Origin: Chloranthus sessilifolius
Lineage: Eukaryota; Streptophyta; Magnoliopsida; Chloranthales; Chloranthaceae
Length of the DNA: 64,000 nucleotides
NCBI GenBank assembly: GCA_021018995.1
Contig: CM037587.1
Coordinates: 14,571,366-14,635,365 of the forward strand
Reading direction: 5' to 3'
A model generated the notes under the pieces. The model worked only from the letters and a program-made list of their open reading frames with translations, had not been told where the DNA came from and did no database searches. The position numbers were made by a program, and so were the translations under genes. This document shows, one piece after another, positions 32,574 through 44,999 of this stretch (positions are counted from its first letter, which is position 1; each line of letters starts with the position of its first letter).

Positions 32574-33586
32574 TCAGTCCTCTCCACCAAAAACTTCGCT
32601 TGAGATCTTGGTACTCCTAGGATGTATAGCATACGCAGACTTGTGCGCTTCCTCCAAAATTGTATCTTTAAGATCTTTTGTATCAGGTATGTACATCCGA
32701 TCTCTAAATAGCAAAGTTTCATCATCTTTGATGGTAAAATCAAGCCTGATCCCGTTGATCACATCCTTTCTAATGTCCATAAGCTCATCGTCAATCATCT
32801 GGAGCTTACGCACATTATCAAACAACGTGGGCCGTATCACAATAGTAGCCATCAATGCCCCTGAACCCTTGACGTCAATAAATATATTGCACAAGGCTAG
32901 GTCCTCGAGTAGATGCCACCGCTGTACTCTGGTGATAAGATGTGTCAACTGAGCTGAAGACTTCCTGCTCAAGGCATCTGCTATAACGTTAGCCTTCCCA
33001 GGGTGATACTGGATGGAACAATCATAATCTTTCAAGAACTCCATCCATCTGCGCTGTCGCATGTTCAAATCCTTCTGGGTAAACAGATACTTGAGACTTT
33101 TATGGTCGGTGTAGATATCAAATGTCTCACCGTATAAGTAGTGCCTCCAGATTTTCAAAGCAAAGATTACTGCCGCAAACTCCAGATCATGAGTTGGGTA
33201 ATTTTTCTCATGTTCCTTAAGCTATCTAAAGCCCTACGTGATAACCTTCTTGTTCTGGTTGAGGACATAACCTAAACCACTATAAGATGCGTCACTATAG
33301 CTAGTACCGGTGCTGTAGTCAGACGCGTCTTCAGTTCCTAGAAACTCTTCTCACATCGATCGGTCCAATCAAACTTAGCATTCTTCTTGGTAAGCTGAGT
33401 AAGTGGACTTGATAACTTGGAGAACCCCTCTACAAATCGTTGATAGTATCCTGCTAATCCAAGAAAACTATGGACTTCTGTTACTGTTCTCGACTGTTCC
33501 TAATTCACGACCGCTTCAATCTTTATCGGGTCGACCGTTATACCCTTAGCAGAGACGATGTGGCCCAAGAAACTAACTTAGTCCAG
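32574..33586 (-). pseudogene. RNase H domain and RT thumb/connection
   Basis: 33158-32574 reads [20 protein letters not shown], then [33 protein letters not shown] (the end of gypsy RNase H), and the spacer to integrase. 33586-33159 reads HIVSAKGITVDP, VHSFLGLAGYYQRF and LTKKNAKFDW with in-frame stops after CEF, at VVN*EQ and at F*ELK. The DxxSL..DALSR elements identify RNase H; it is interrupted. Confidence 0.88.
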
Positions 33587-34753
33587 CTAAAACTCACACT
33601 TACTGAGCTTCGCATACAATTTATGATCTCCGAGGGTCTGTAGAGCTACGTGTAAATGTCCTTCATGTTCTTCCTTTGTCTTGGAATAGACAAGGATGTC
33701 ATCTACAAAGACAACCACGAACTTATCCAAGTGTGGTTTAAACACTCGATTCATCAGGTCCATAAAAGACGTAGCGTTCGTCAATCCAAATGGCATAACC
33801 AAGAATTCATAGTGTCCATATCTGGTTCTGAACGTCATCTTCTCGACATCTTCTGCTTTGACTCGTAGCTGATGGTAACCTGACCTCAAGTCAATCTTCG
33901 TAAAGAACCTCGCTCCTTGTAACTGATCAAACAGATCATCGATCCTAGGAAGCGAGTAACGATTCTTAATCGTCAACTTGTTCAACTGCCGATAGTCAAT
34001 GCATAGACGCATTGAACCATCCTTCTTTCTGACAAATAACACTGCTGCTCCCCAAGGAGACACACTTGGTTGAATAAACCCTTTGTCAAGCAATTCCTGC
34101 AGTTGCTCCTTCAACTCTTGTGACTCTGCTGGAGCCATCCGATAAGGAGCCTTAGATACTGGTTCAGTGCCTGGAACTAGATTTATCGCAAACTCAATCT
34201 CCCGGGCTGGCGGTAGTCCTGGTAAATCTTGAGGGAACACATTGGGATATTCGCATGCAATATGAATATCAGATATAACATTCGTCTCTTCCCGCTGCTC
34301 TTGTAGAATGGCCATATATCCATTGCATCCACTCTTCATCATCTTTTCGGCCCGAATAGCAGATATCAACGGAGCTACCTTAGACTTCCCCTCGAAGAAT
34401 ATGAATGATCGCTCCTTTGGAGGGCAAAAAACCACTATCTTTCGAAGATAATCAATGCTAGCGTGGTAAGCGGATAGCCAGTCCATTCCCAGAATGATGT
34501 CAAATCCCTTCATATCTAACAAAATTAAATCTGCCAGTGTCTCATGATCATCTACTGACACTATCACCAATTTACACACTCTGAGTGCATTCACTACACT
34601 ACCCGTAGGACTGGACACTGCCAATATGAATTCTAACTGTTTAGGAGTGGCGCTCAATTCTTTCATAAATTGAGGCCTTACAAATGAGTGCGTAGAGCCT
34701 GGGTCTATCAAGACTCGAGCTCTGTGGAAACAAATATCACAACTCCTATACAC
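33587..34753 (-). pseudogene. protease and reverse transcriptase
   Basis: The longest remaining frame (388 codons). The protease comes first: [14 protein letters not shown] stands where active gypsy proteases have D-S/T-G, so the serine/threonine of the catalytic triad is replaced by proline. Then [21 protein letters not shown] follows: [20 protein letters not shown], then [48 protein letters not shown] and the catalytic box [12 protein letters not shown]. It ends at a stop after LSKCEF. About 130 bp with several stops separates it from the gag frame upstream. Confidence 0.92.
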
Positions 34754-34879
34754 TTTTAGCTCACCTATAAGTCAGTCACAATATTAGATCGAGTGTTTAA
34801 GATATGTGCGTGTATGTGTACTAGCCTTTTAAATATTTAATAAAAACAACTTTACATTCCTAAACTCCAGTATATCCTA

Positions 34880-36199
34880 CTAGATAAATAATCTCACTTG
34901 AAATTTAATCATACCTTGGATAACATCATTCGATGTCAGAGCATCGATCGCGGTAACAGCGTATGCTCGACCTTGAACCACAGGTCGAGAAGATCTCTGT
35001 GTAGATACCGACCCTGACCATTCTTTGCTATCTTTGCTCTCCTCTGGGCAATTCCTAACCAAGTGGCCCATCTTGCCACACCTGAAGCACGCCCCTGTCT
35101 CCCTCCTGCACTCCTCTGTCTTGTGTGGTTTCCCACACTTTGCACATGACACAGCTGGAGTGAATGAAGAGACCCTTGAAGATCCCTGGGTCACCGAGGC
35201 CCCGCTACCAGAAGACCCAGACGCTCGAAATGGTCTGGAAGATGTAGGCACTGCTTCTCTCTGGTATGAACTCGGCCCCGAAGAAATCGCCGGTCGGGAG
35301 TGTGTAGGGTATCTTGGAGGTCTGGAGAATCTAGCTCTCTTGCTTTGCTCAGGGTCCTGAGACTGCCCTTGGAATGACCTCTCTCTCGTCTGCTTGTCTC
35401 TCCAAGCAAACTGCTTCTGGTTCTCCTCTGCTATGAGAGCCTTGGCCATAACTCTCTCATATGTCTCCATTTCCCACATGGCGACATCCTTCTATAGGTT
35501 CTGCCTCAGGCTAAGCTGAAACTTTCGCGCTCTCATCAGCTCAGTGGCTACATGTTGGGGTGCGAACCTAGCCAGTTGATCAAATTCTGTACCATATTCT
35601 CTCACTGACATTGCACCCTGCTTAAGCTCTATAAACTTCACCTCCAACTGATGCCTCACAATTTTCGGAAAGTATTTATTGCAAAACACTTCCATGAACT
35701 CCTCCCATGTCCAAGGAGTGTGAGGAAACTCTCTCTGTCGATTCAGTGATATCAACTTCCACCAAGGTCCGGCATCACCATCCAACTTGAAAGTGGCCCA
35801 GCGCACCTTCTCTACATCATTGCACTGGAGCACTTCAAAAAGCTTCTCCATCTCCTCTATCCAGCCCTCTGCTTCTATAGGATCTGTTTGACCCGAGAAG
35901 TTAGGAGGTCTCATTCTCCTAAACTCCGCGAATCCGCTTGGCTGATGAGGTGGTCTAGCTGCTTGCTGAGTCAGAACAGTTGTCTGCTGAGAAACGTTGG
36001 TAGCCAAGGCTTCCAACGCCTGCTCCATTCTCTCTTCATTGCCTCTCCTACCTCCTCTTGGTCCCATTGGAACCGCGTTTGTGTGCGAGAGGAATTCTAA
36101 TCCCCGCGATGTACCAACAACATCGGAGATCTCCCTCAGAGGAACTTCTCTTTGACCTTCCCTACCTCCACTGTGTCCACCTCTGAACTTAGGGCCCAT
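34880..36199 (-). pseudogene. gag with zinc knuckle
   Basis: It starts MGPKFRGGHSGGREG. The capsid-like gag domain reads FRRMRPPNFSGQTDP, EAEGWIEEMEKLFEV, and TWEEFMEVFCNKYFP to ELKQGAMSVREYGTEFDQLA. It continues in the same frame past a single TAG (35492-35494) into an arginine/serine-rich linker and a CCHC zinc knuckle, CFRCGKMGHLVRNC, which binds RNA. A second knuckle-like CAKCGKPHKTEEC precedes it. The lone nonsense codon and the lesion before protease make it non-functional. Confidence 0.9.
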
Positions 36200-36292
36200 A
36201 CTGGTCTGTCATTATGAAAACAATAACACTGATCAGTACATAGATTGTGAAAACAATCCAACATGAACCCGCAGTTCAACCTAAAGCCTAGT

Positions 36293-36303
36293 CTCTGATA
36301 CCA
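36293..36303 (-). promoter_or_regulatory. primer binding site (initiator tRNA-Met)
   Basis: In the sense direction TGGTATCAGAG starts two bases after the end of the 5' LTR (...GTCACA GT). It is complementary to the 3' end of initiator tRNA-Met, the usual primer of chromoviruses. Confidence 0.85.
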
Positions 36304-36305
36304 AC

Positions 36306-38962
36306 TGTGACAGCACGGATTTTCGTGCTCAAAAATCCGTGCCATCAGGATCATACTCTGGATGATCCCCAAGACAATTTACAAAGTGTCTGCTTGTATA
36401 GCGAAAACCAAGCAGACACTGTCCAGCAGTGGTAGATCTAGTCATCACATAAGGCATTTAAAATAGAAGAAGCAATAAACCAAACATGTATCTAAATATA
36501 AAAAAAATATATACATTCCCAAAAAGGAACCAAGAAGAATCAATGGTGATGGACATCCATCACCCAAACAATGGTTCCTGATAGTGGTTCCTATAGAATG
36601 TATAATAATATAATAAAAGAAAAAGATCTACAGAAATAAATACAGAAAGTGGCCACCAGGCATACAATAATTCAGAATATCATACAAAATCTCCAAAACA
36701 AATGACAACTAGTACCCAGACTAAGGATAAAAATCGTCTGCCTAGACGTCAGTCTCCTCGTCCTCGGCCTCAGCCTCTAGATCAAGCTGGTAGTCAGGGT
36801 CACTCTCGATGCCTGGAACTCTAGCCTCAGAACCTAAAATGTTAATGAAAACAGGGTGAGCTACATCCTAGCTCAATAGAAGAATACCAACTAAAGTGTA
36901 ATGAATATGCAGGACATGATATTTCAAAACAGGAAATTAAATCAGAATGTATAAACAGGCAAAATCAGATTAAATACTGAGTTTGTAAACAAGAAACAGA
37001 TGTTATGCAAATATATATTCAGTGACTTAAATTGTATTTATTTTCTAACTTAAGAAACTCCCGTGAATATATAACACAGAGTAAACAGAAATTTACCGAT
37101 AGGAAACCCCAACCAATCGTCGTTTACATGAACAATTTCAGGGTGCAACAATGCCTCATCTATGGAGTGCAATTGTACCGAGGGATTACAAGCAGATGCA
37201 TAAGTGTGCCAGGCATGGATATATCGTCGGGTCGGTGGGGATCATCCGGTTAAATCATCAAATCACATACACACATAGACCTCACAGATCAGATAGCAGA
37301 AATTAGGAGCAGGTTTCAGAATACAAATCAGAAAACAGAAATCAGAGATAACAGAAATTTATGATATGCTTACATGCTTGTTAAAACAGAAATCAGGGCG
37401 CAGATATGAAATAAACATGAAATCATACTCAAAAATAGTTTAGGTTGGTTTTCCCCTACCTCAGGTCAGACCACTTTCTAAGCAAATCCAAAGCTTTTCG
37501 AAGTGTCAAGGTCTGATCCTAGACCATAAATATAGTATACTATGTGTCAGGTATGTCAGAAAGTCAACTGGCTCGGTGTCTAGTAGCATGCAATTTACAC
37601 AAATAAAATAGGACAAAAACAGGGGTGATTGATCGATCAATATCCCCATTGATCGATTAATACTCTTAAATCACCTCACAAGTAACAGAGGTAGTTGATC
37701 GATCACTAGTCTTTATTGATCGATCAACACCCTTCATTGATCGATCAATACCTTAATTAATCGATCAATAACTCCCTTTTCTTCACACTTTGTCATGGCA
37801 AAATTGATCGATCACTAGCTCAGTTGATCGATCAATATGTCTTATTGATCGATCAATGACCTCATTGATCGATCAATAGCCTAAATTTTCAAATTTCCCT
37901 CTTTCTGTTCCCTTTTGTAACTTATACAGATTGATCGATCAATGTCTTCATTGATCGATCAATACACTCAAGTGATTGATCAATACCATTGTAGATCGAT
38001 AAACAACAGTCATTGATCGATCACTCTCTCTGTGATCGATCAATGCTCATAATTGATCGATCAATTCACTAATTGATCGATCAACACCTCGCGAGCATTG
38101 AACTTCCAGAAATTTTCAGTGTTCTGCTCCCCTTTATGTTTTATATGAATTGATCGATCAATGCCCTTCATTGATCGATCAATACCTCTCATTGATCGAT
38201 CAATCTGGCATTGATCGATCAATAATGACAGCACCTGTGTCATTAATGGAGGTCACTTACTTTCCTTCTATTTGACCTATCTTCATTAATGGTTTATCCT
38301 AACCATTAATACACACTCAAACATACATATAAGGCTCTCATATGCCCAAATTTAAAAGCATAGGCTCATCTTTGCATGGGCCCTTTCAGGGTCTTGACAA
38401 AATAATCTGGAAGAGGGTTTCAGATCCGGAACTCGGGCTGTATCTCCGTTGTGACTCCGATACGTAATGTATCGACTCCGATTCAGCACGCGGAAGTCTC
38501 ACACACACCCAGACTATGTTTGAGTTCGTTTTATTGAACTCACCCTAACCTAACTCATACTGTTGCACGATCTCCGTATCTCTAACCCCATTTTCTCGCA
38601 GAACACACTCAATCCCAACCTATCTACATATTTCTTTGCTCAAGAACAAGAGGAAGAAGAAGAGAGGAGATCTTTCTGGTCTCTTCCTTTCCTTATAAGC
38701 TACCTATACTGAATATTTCAGTTTAGACCCTAATCTAAACTCCGGTGTGGAGCGCCTTCACGATCTCCACAGCGTAAGACGATCAACCGAGGTTCTACTA
38801 GTCTCAGATTTACGCAAAAATCTACATACGACCTCATCTATCTACAGGTTAATATTATTTCAAATAATATTAATTATTAATTTTGAAAATTGTCTCGATT
38901 TCCATACCAGGCACGCATATCGATGCAGTCCGATTCTTGTTTGAATTTTCAGGGCTATTACA
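36306..38962 (-). repeat. 5' LTR of the Tekay-type element (2657 bp)
   Basis: Pairs with 26386-28949, module for module. It contains the hairpin (36545-36564 inner stem), acidic ORF (36833-36721, with a premature TAG at 36742-36744), the GTAAACGACGATTGG block (about 37120), GACCTGAG/GTAGGGGAA (about 37460) and the palindrome array (37628-38224). An extra segment near 37160-37250 (TACCGAGGGATTAC..GTGCCAGG) is missing in the 3' copy but present in the LTR starting at 62405, so the 3' LTR has a deletion there. Confidence 0.92.
37628..38224. repeat. array of TTGATCGATCAA palindromes in the 5' LTR
   Basis: Counterpart of 27656-28293, with about two fewer units at the left edge and several decayed units. 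The 20-21 bp spacing is kept. Confidence 0.88.
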
Positions 38963-39039
38963 CTGCCGGTCCGAGCGCAAGCTAGAACATGTGAAATCCC
39001 TAACTACTTGTGGCGATGTCGAACGAGGAGCACTATATT

Positions 39040-39408
39040 TAAACACCAGATCTTACACCATTAACTTGAAATTTTTTATTTTACACCATTGATAAGTGTT
39101 TTACGATTATATAACTTGGTGTACATATATAAGCAATGTAAATTATACAAGTGACAGTCAATCATTAAAACATGTCTCAACCAAAGGATCATGCCCATAA
39201 GTAGACGTGAACCATCCAATTAATGAACTTTAATTTTGCTTTAATTACGGTATTAAAGCAAACATATCAAATTGTAAAACCTCCTAAAGTTGCAAGTTTT
39301 GGGCCTGCTCGCTTTCAATACATGATCTACTACTTTGACGGTATGAATTGGTAGCATCTTACACCATTAATGGTGTATGATCATTTAAACTTCATTTTGG
39401 TGTTTAAT
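39040..39408. repeat. dispersed repeat, copy right of the Tekay element
   Basis: Partner of 25550-25935 (see there). Contains ACACCATTAATGGTGT, an inverted repeat, near 39352. Confidence 0.55.
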
Positions 39409-40257
39409 GACGGTCAACAGAGTCGGGTCCTTCAACTTATCATACTTATATTTTCACATCACTTATAGCGACTAAGGTAAATAACATATACAATTGCACA
39501 TAGGCAACTGTTGAATCAAAAAACAGCCTTTGACTATAGTTAATCAAATGATGAAGATTATATTTTGTGTTAACCTTTTTGCCCTTAATATTTTTAAATC
39601 ATAGCCTTCAAACCAAACGATTTAGATGATGTTTTCACATAGCAGATGCCGCCAAACATACAAATATTGCTTTCAAATTAGGTGCAAGGGCCAACTTTTC
39701 GGGTGCAAATAACGGCTCCCTTCGACTAATTCTTTTGAATTATTTTAGAGATCAAAGGAGGGTCACGACCAAGTGCAATATATAGTTGTAGAAAAAGTCA
39801 TTAAGATAGGCTTCATTTTCCAATCATGATTTCGTGGTTAACGAGTAGTGGGAAAGCATTAAGAGCTTAAAAAAAATGGTCAATTAATGGAGAAAGACTG
39901 ACCAATCAATAGAAGATCGTAGAGAAAGACTTCGAAGTTGAACACGCACAAGGCAATGCTCTCATACTATCTAAGATTTTTGACAAGAATGGTGTCATAT
40001 TTTTGTTTTCCATCTATCAAAAGATTATTTATAATACATTGAGAAATTTTTCTAAGAATACATGAGTAGAAAAAATCTTTCCTTTGGGAAAGCATTGCCG
40101 AGCTTCTTAATAGTAGATGAGGCATCTACAATTCTCGCTATAATATGTTTCAAAGCTTCAATTCCGACTTTAATAATTCCTCTCCATGCCCATAAACATG
40201 TTAATTTTTTATCCTTTCCTTTGGTATTATTGGTTGTTTTGCCCGCGTCAGTTTTGC
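39409..40257. other. 3' flank of HMGR, no other gene seen
   Basis: AT-rich. The side next to 40257 must hold the HMGR 3' untranslated region. No second gene or clear transposon end is recognised. Confidence 0.5.
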
Positions 40258-42708
40258 TTAAGAAGTAGTCTTACAGACATCTTTGGGTGCTCGATTGTAC
40301 TTCATATGACTCTTTACAAGTTGTCCTGCTGCAAGAGCAGACATTAAAGACAGCTCCCCTGCTAGGACAGAACCAGCAACGATGGTAGCCAAAAGTCTGG
40401 AATTTGCACCTGGTGATTCCTTGTTTGCACCTTTCACACCAAGCAGATTCAAACAAGCTGATTGAGAAGCAAGTTGGGTTCCACCCCCAATAGTACCCAC
40501 CTGAAAAAATAAAATAAAACAAGGAAACAACTACTGAGTTTGAATTTGGTGAATGTATGAAATCAAATAGTGTAATTACACACATATAAAATAAATAAAA
40601 AATAAACGAATTTCTAGTGACAGAAGATCAATTTACCTCAATGGAAGGCATGGTTACGGATATGTGGAGATCCCTTCCGTCGTTAACAGCTTCCATCATT
40701 GTGATGCAATGAGAGCTCTCAATATTCTGAGCGGGATCTTGGCCTGTAGCTATAAAAATAGCAGAGACAATGTTGCTAGCGTGGGCATTGAAACCCCCAA
40801 GAGCTCCGGCGATGGCCGATCCGGTTAGGTTCTTAATCACATTGAGCTCAACCAGAGCAGAGACGCTAGTCTTTAGAACCTTCCTCACCACCTCTTCCTT
40901 AATGATAGCCTCACAAACAACTGACTTACCACGCCCTTCAATCCAATTCACGGCAGCTGGTTTCTTGTCAGAACAAAAATTGCCTGTCCAATTTGAAAAG
41001 TATACAAGAAAATAAATGAAGAAGGCGTTAGAGAATTAAAAAATGAAATCAAATTAGGATATATGACCAACAAAATACATAAATAAATCTGACAGACCGA
41101 CATAAATAGCCACTTTTAGGACATTAAATCTTTAAAATATAAATTTTTTAAAATGTCTATTTTCGTATATTTTAGTCTTAATTAAGTAAAAGCAAATGCA
41201 ACAACCCAGCTGAAAGTGGTCAGTACTCAGTGAATTATAATTAGTTTATTATCTGACAAATCGTCATCATTAGTGTATTTAAAACATGATGCATAACTTT
41301 GAATACCGAATCATAATGATCTCCTAAATATAGGCATAGGTTCAAACAAAAGATGGGAGTTGAGATTAAATTTAGATTTGTTTAAACAGGGTTTCGTTCC
41401 AACTTTATTTAATAGCTTTGCAATTACGTTTTAACAACAAAAAGAGGTCAGACGATTGAAAATTCTAACCTGAAATGCTGATCACGTCCATGTCGGGGAA
41501 TTCGGTTTGGAGAAAATCCAAAACGTTTTGAACACCCTTTGATACCATGTTCATCCCCATCGCATCTCCGGTGCTGCAGGTGAATCTCATGTAGAGATTT
41601 CTCCCAGCCATTGCACATTTAATCCCTTGAAGCCTCCCAAATCTGCTAGATCTGCAACCAACATATATAAAAATATATAGACTCAAAGACTTTTACAATG
41701 AACAATTAATGAAATCTTCCCAAAAAAATGAAGAAAAAAAACCCATACCAATAATAAAAATAAAAATAAAAAAGAAAAAGTGGCTCACCGATTAAACATA
41801 AGGGCCAACATCTCAAAATTAACAGGATCCTCAACAAAAAACTTAACCTCCGCTCCCCTCTTGGCCGTCCCAAATCTTACCACCGGGGCTCTCGTCATCC
41901 CATCTCTCACCACACAACTCATTGCACCACCCGACTCTGCTATCGCCTTACACCCTCTGTTGGTGCTCGCCACCAAACACCCCTCCGTTGTTGCCATCGG
42001 CACAATGTAATCCTGACCGTCTAACAATAATGGCCCAGCCACTCCTACCGGCACCTGCACGTACCCGATCGGCATTTCGCAGCACTGACCCAATATAGAC
42101 GCATAATTAAATCCTTCCAACGGCATCCCTTCTAGTCCCTGGCATGTCATCCTAGTCACTGCGGCCCGCCGCACCCCAGCTGCCCGCTGGCAGTCCCCCA
42201 ATTTCAATTCCAGTGCATAAGACGGCAGCGTTCCCATCACAACTGCATTGATCAAGTCCTCATCCAACGCATCAGATTTGAGTCCGATGGCGGGGATGGG
42301 GAATCGATCAACGGACTTTTCGACGATGAAAGGGGAGGTTTCTTTTGTGTTTTGGTCTTCGTTTTGGTCGTCAGTTAAATCCCAATCGTCGACTGAGGCA
42401 TGAGAGATGAAGTTCTGGACATAGTCGATGCCGAAGAAGCCCAGGAGGTAGATGAATGAGGCGATCAGAGAAATGATTGCGGATAACTCAGAGAGAGTGA
42501 TGAGGTGGAGGGGGGTGGTGCTACGTATTTTTTCCCGCCAGTGGCGCATTAGAAAGGTGGAGGAGAGGAAAAAGAGGGAGAAGAAGAAGAAGTTGGTGAG
42601 GCGGATGGGGAGGGGGAGAGCGTCGGAGGCACGTGGCGGTGGCACGTTGTGCTTGGGATCTCCGGCTTGTTTGAGTGCCGGAAGAGAGGAGGTGCGGGGT
42701 GATTCCAT
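40258..42708 (-). CDS. HMGR: 3-hydroxy-3-methylglutaryl-CoA reductase, four exons, intact
   Basis: Makes mevalonate from HMG-CoA with two NADPH, the committed step of the cytosolic mevalonate pathway for sterols and other isoprenoids, in the ER membrane. Exons (minus strand): 41789-42708, 41470-41651, 40637-40983, 40258-40500. All introns are GT-AG and phases join, giving 563 residues, a normal plant length. The start at 42708 has a good context (CCCATGG). The N-terminus is variable; two membrane helices lie at about 37-55 and 68-95, then an acidic linker. The catalytic domain has [10 protein letters not shown] (211-220), [12 protein letters not shown] with catalytic Glu 242, DKKPAA with the catalytic Lys (374-375), GDAMGMNM (335-342), GQDPAQN with catalytic Asp 450, [13 protein letters not shown] (488-500) and catalytic His 548 in [10 protein letters not shown]. 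No lesion is visible. The tail continues KDVCKTTS. A fragment of a sister copy lies at 434-708. Confidence 0.96.
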
Positions 42709-42812
42709 GGGTGGTAGGAGATGGACGTGTGTTTAATTTTGTGTATAGAAGAGAAGTAGAGAGGAGAGAGGTCGTTTGTTTCTCTGATTTTGAATGAAGG
42801 TTGAATGGAGGA

Positions 42813-42818
42813 TTTATA
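42813..42818 (-). promoter_or_regulatory. TATA box of HMGR
   Basis: TATAAA (in CTATAAATCC on the minus strand) lies 105 bp upstream of the HMGR start codon, leaving a CT-rich leader (CTCTCTCCTCTCTACTTC). It is a plausible position for a plant core promoter with a leader of about 70-75 bases. Confidence 0.65.
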
Positions 42819-42839
42819 GTATCTCAGGAAAGTGAAGTG

Positions 42840-44999
42840 CTTTGAGTTTGGTGGCCCCACCCAACTTTTATGGATTAGTTATATATATGGGCAGCCGCCT
42901 CTTAGTAAATCTCCCATTTTATTTAATTAAACAAATAGGCAATGAATCTGATTCCTCCCTATGGCATTTACTCGGAAATTTCTCACTTACCCAGTTGCCA
43001 GAAAAAAAAATTATACCAAGTCACTTCTTATAAAAAATAAATAAAAAATAAATACTACTAGGCACTAGGAGAGCATTTCATCAAGTGAAAGCAAATAATA
43101 AACTTTCGCTAGTCAGGTAATTAATTTTAGTTTTTAACGACTAAATATATATCATATTCTTTAACCTGATTTTCAAGCACCTGTGGATGGGTTGTGCGTC
43201 CAGAACCAAGCAATTACTGTGATCAAATTTGCCGATTTTTTTGTTTTTGGTTATTATTATTACTATTTTTATTTTTATTATTTTTAATTTTTGAATTGTA
43301 ACATCTGTGAACCAAGTTAGCACTTAGCTCTGTGCGATCTTCTCCTAGCCAATCCTTATTTAATATTAATAATATTAGATGCCTTAGCGTCTCCATGTCC
43401 CCTTGGTAAAAGAATATCCAATATAAGACTGAAAGATGATGGTTTGGCCAAAACCAATTGAATCTTAATATGTACGACTATACATAGTCTTTGGTAGCAA
43501 TATTATTCCAATTGAGGATTTTGTTAGCAATATTATTCTAATTGAGGGTAAATATGGAGATAAGAAAATGATAATGAAAATATTAATAAAAGAGAATATT
43601 CTAAAAAAAATTCTTTTCCGACTGCTAAAAGGGTCTAGAACAAACTCAGCTCCGAGATACGATGTAGCCCACATGTATGTTATTACAAGTCGGATTCTGC
43701 ACCATACGATCACAACCCAAATCACCGTTGACTAAAAACATACATATGCCAAAAATATAAGAGTATACGAAAGAAAACGAACAGCTCTGAAGTTTCCAAT
43801 ATTTTGGGATACCTAAATGATCTATATAGAATGATTTCATTGCACACACCAATTGCACCAAATGTACAAATTTTTTTTTTTAGGTAAGCTGAACTTAGAT
43901 CGATTAATAATGATCGAACGGCTAGGATGCAATTTTCAATTTCATGCATGTCTTAAAGACTTACTGACACCCGTAACTGCTTGATAAATGAATTCTTTAA
44001 AGGCCTAGTAATACCTCAAATCAGCTAATTGCATGTGCACTATAATCTATCCTAATCATCCTTTTTAATCTTTTTAATTTTTGTATACTTTTATTGATAA
44101 TTTTCTTTCTAGGTTTCCCGAATTTGATGAATTTATTTCCCATTTGTTAAATTCGTTCGAGTTTTTCCCAAGCCGATTTATTTTTAAATCCGACTTGGTC
44201 ACCTAATTGGTACCAATTCTTGTGAGTAATACCAATTCCTGTGAGTAAGGTTGAAATTGAATATTTTTTATTCTCTTCATGCAGCTTCTACGTTCCTATA
44301 AAGGGGAAACTTCAAATAATGGAGACTATCTTTTTTGATCTCTAAAATAATTATAAAAAATAGTAGTCAAATATGGCTCCTCCCCACAGGTATAAGGTGC
44401 CAATAAAAGAAGACGCTTGACCGAAATCATTTGAAAATGTAAATACGTGTCACATTTTAATCATATAATATAGTGCTCTCCCTTACACATGCAACTAGTA
44501 GTTCAAAACATAATTTAGTTGGATCATGAGATTAGCAAGGCTGATTTCACAGTTTTTTTAGAGGATAAAAGTTAACTTTTGACAAGATTAACCAGGTAAA
44601 ACGGTTTGCTTGACAATTTTATAATCCCAGTGACGCACACATAATCTCATGGGTATGGGTATTTACAATTAATGATTTTACATTCGCAATAAAGGCTTTT
44701 ACCTATTAAAATAATTGATTGTCTTAAATCAGACAATGGAGGTAATGTTTTGTTCTAATATTTCGCAGAACAGATGTTGAGATCATGGTCCACTGGCAGA
44801 CATGCAGTTGTTGATTACACATGGAACAAATGCCCACAAGTGATGTGAGATCCCTCTTCATGATAAGCTCATCATCACAACCACTTTTGGTGATGTGTAT
44901 CAGGTGGAATCGACATCTAGCCATTTGATAGGTCGGCCATGATCTCAAGATCTACTGTGTGGGAGATTGTGATGAAAAACGTTCTCCACCGTCTGATTC
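42840..44999. other. upstream region of HMGR and repeat relics
   Basis: No coding sequence is recognised. 43870-44370 is a diverged repeat whose partner is 47470-48000. 44726-44960 resembles the Helitron-like DNA at 21735-21960 (AATCAGACRAT, then TTGAGATCATGG). HMGR regulatory sequence probably lies at 42820-43800, but I cannot single out elements. Confidence 0.5.

Larger units (their letters stand above)
26386..38962 (-). mobile_element. complete Tekay/Del-type chromovirus retrotransposon (12.6 kb), inactive
   Basis: Two long LTRs (26386-28949 and 36306-38962) in direct orientation enclose gag-pol on the minus strand. The element is bordered by the perfect target duplication CTGCC (26381-26385 and 38963-38967). 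A primer site complementary to initiator tRNA-Met lies inside the right LTR and a G-rich polypurine tract inside the left LTR, so the right LTR is the 5' one. The order gag, protease, RT, RNase H, integrase, chromodomain marks a Ty3/gypsy chromovirus; long LTRs fit the Tekay/Del clade. An extra ORF lies between integrase and 3' LTR. Stops and frameshifts in gag, pol and integrase show it is dead. The LTRs differ by many substitutions and indels, so the insertion is not recent. Confidence 0.92.

Noticed and set aside
34722-34897. Possible intron between gag and protease (donor CAA/GTGAGA, acceptor TTTCCACAG)
   Set aside because: The sites look good, but removing 176 bases puts the protease (ARVLID) out of frame. 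Without removal the two frames are in register but interrupted by stops. More likely simple decay or a small insertion.
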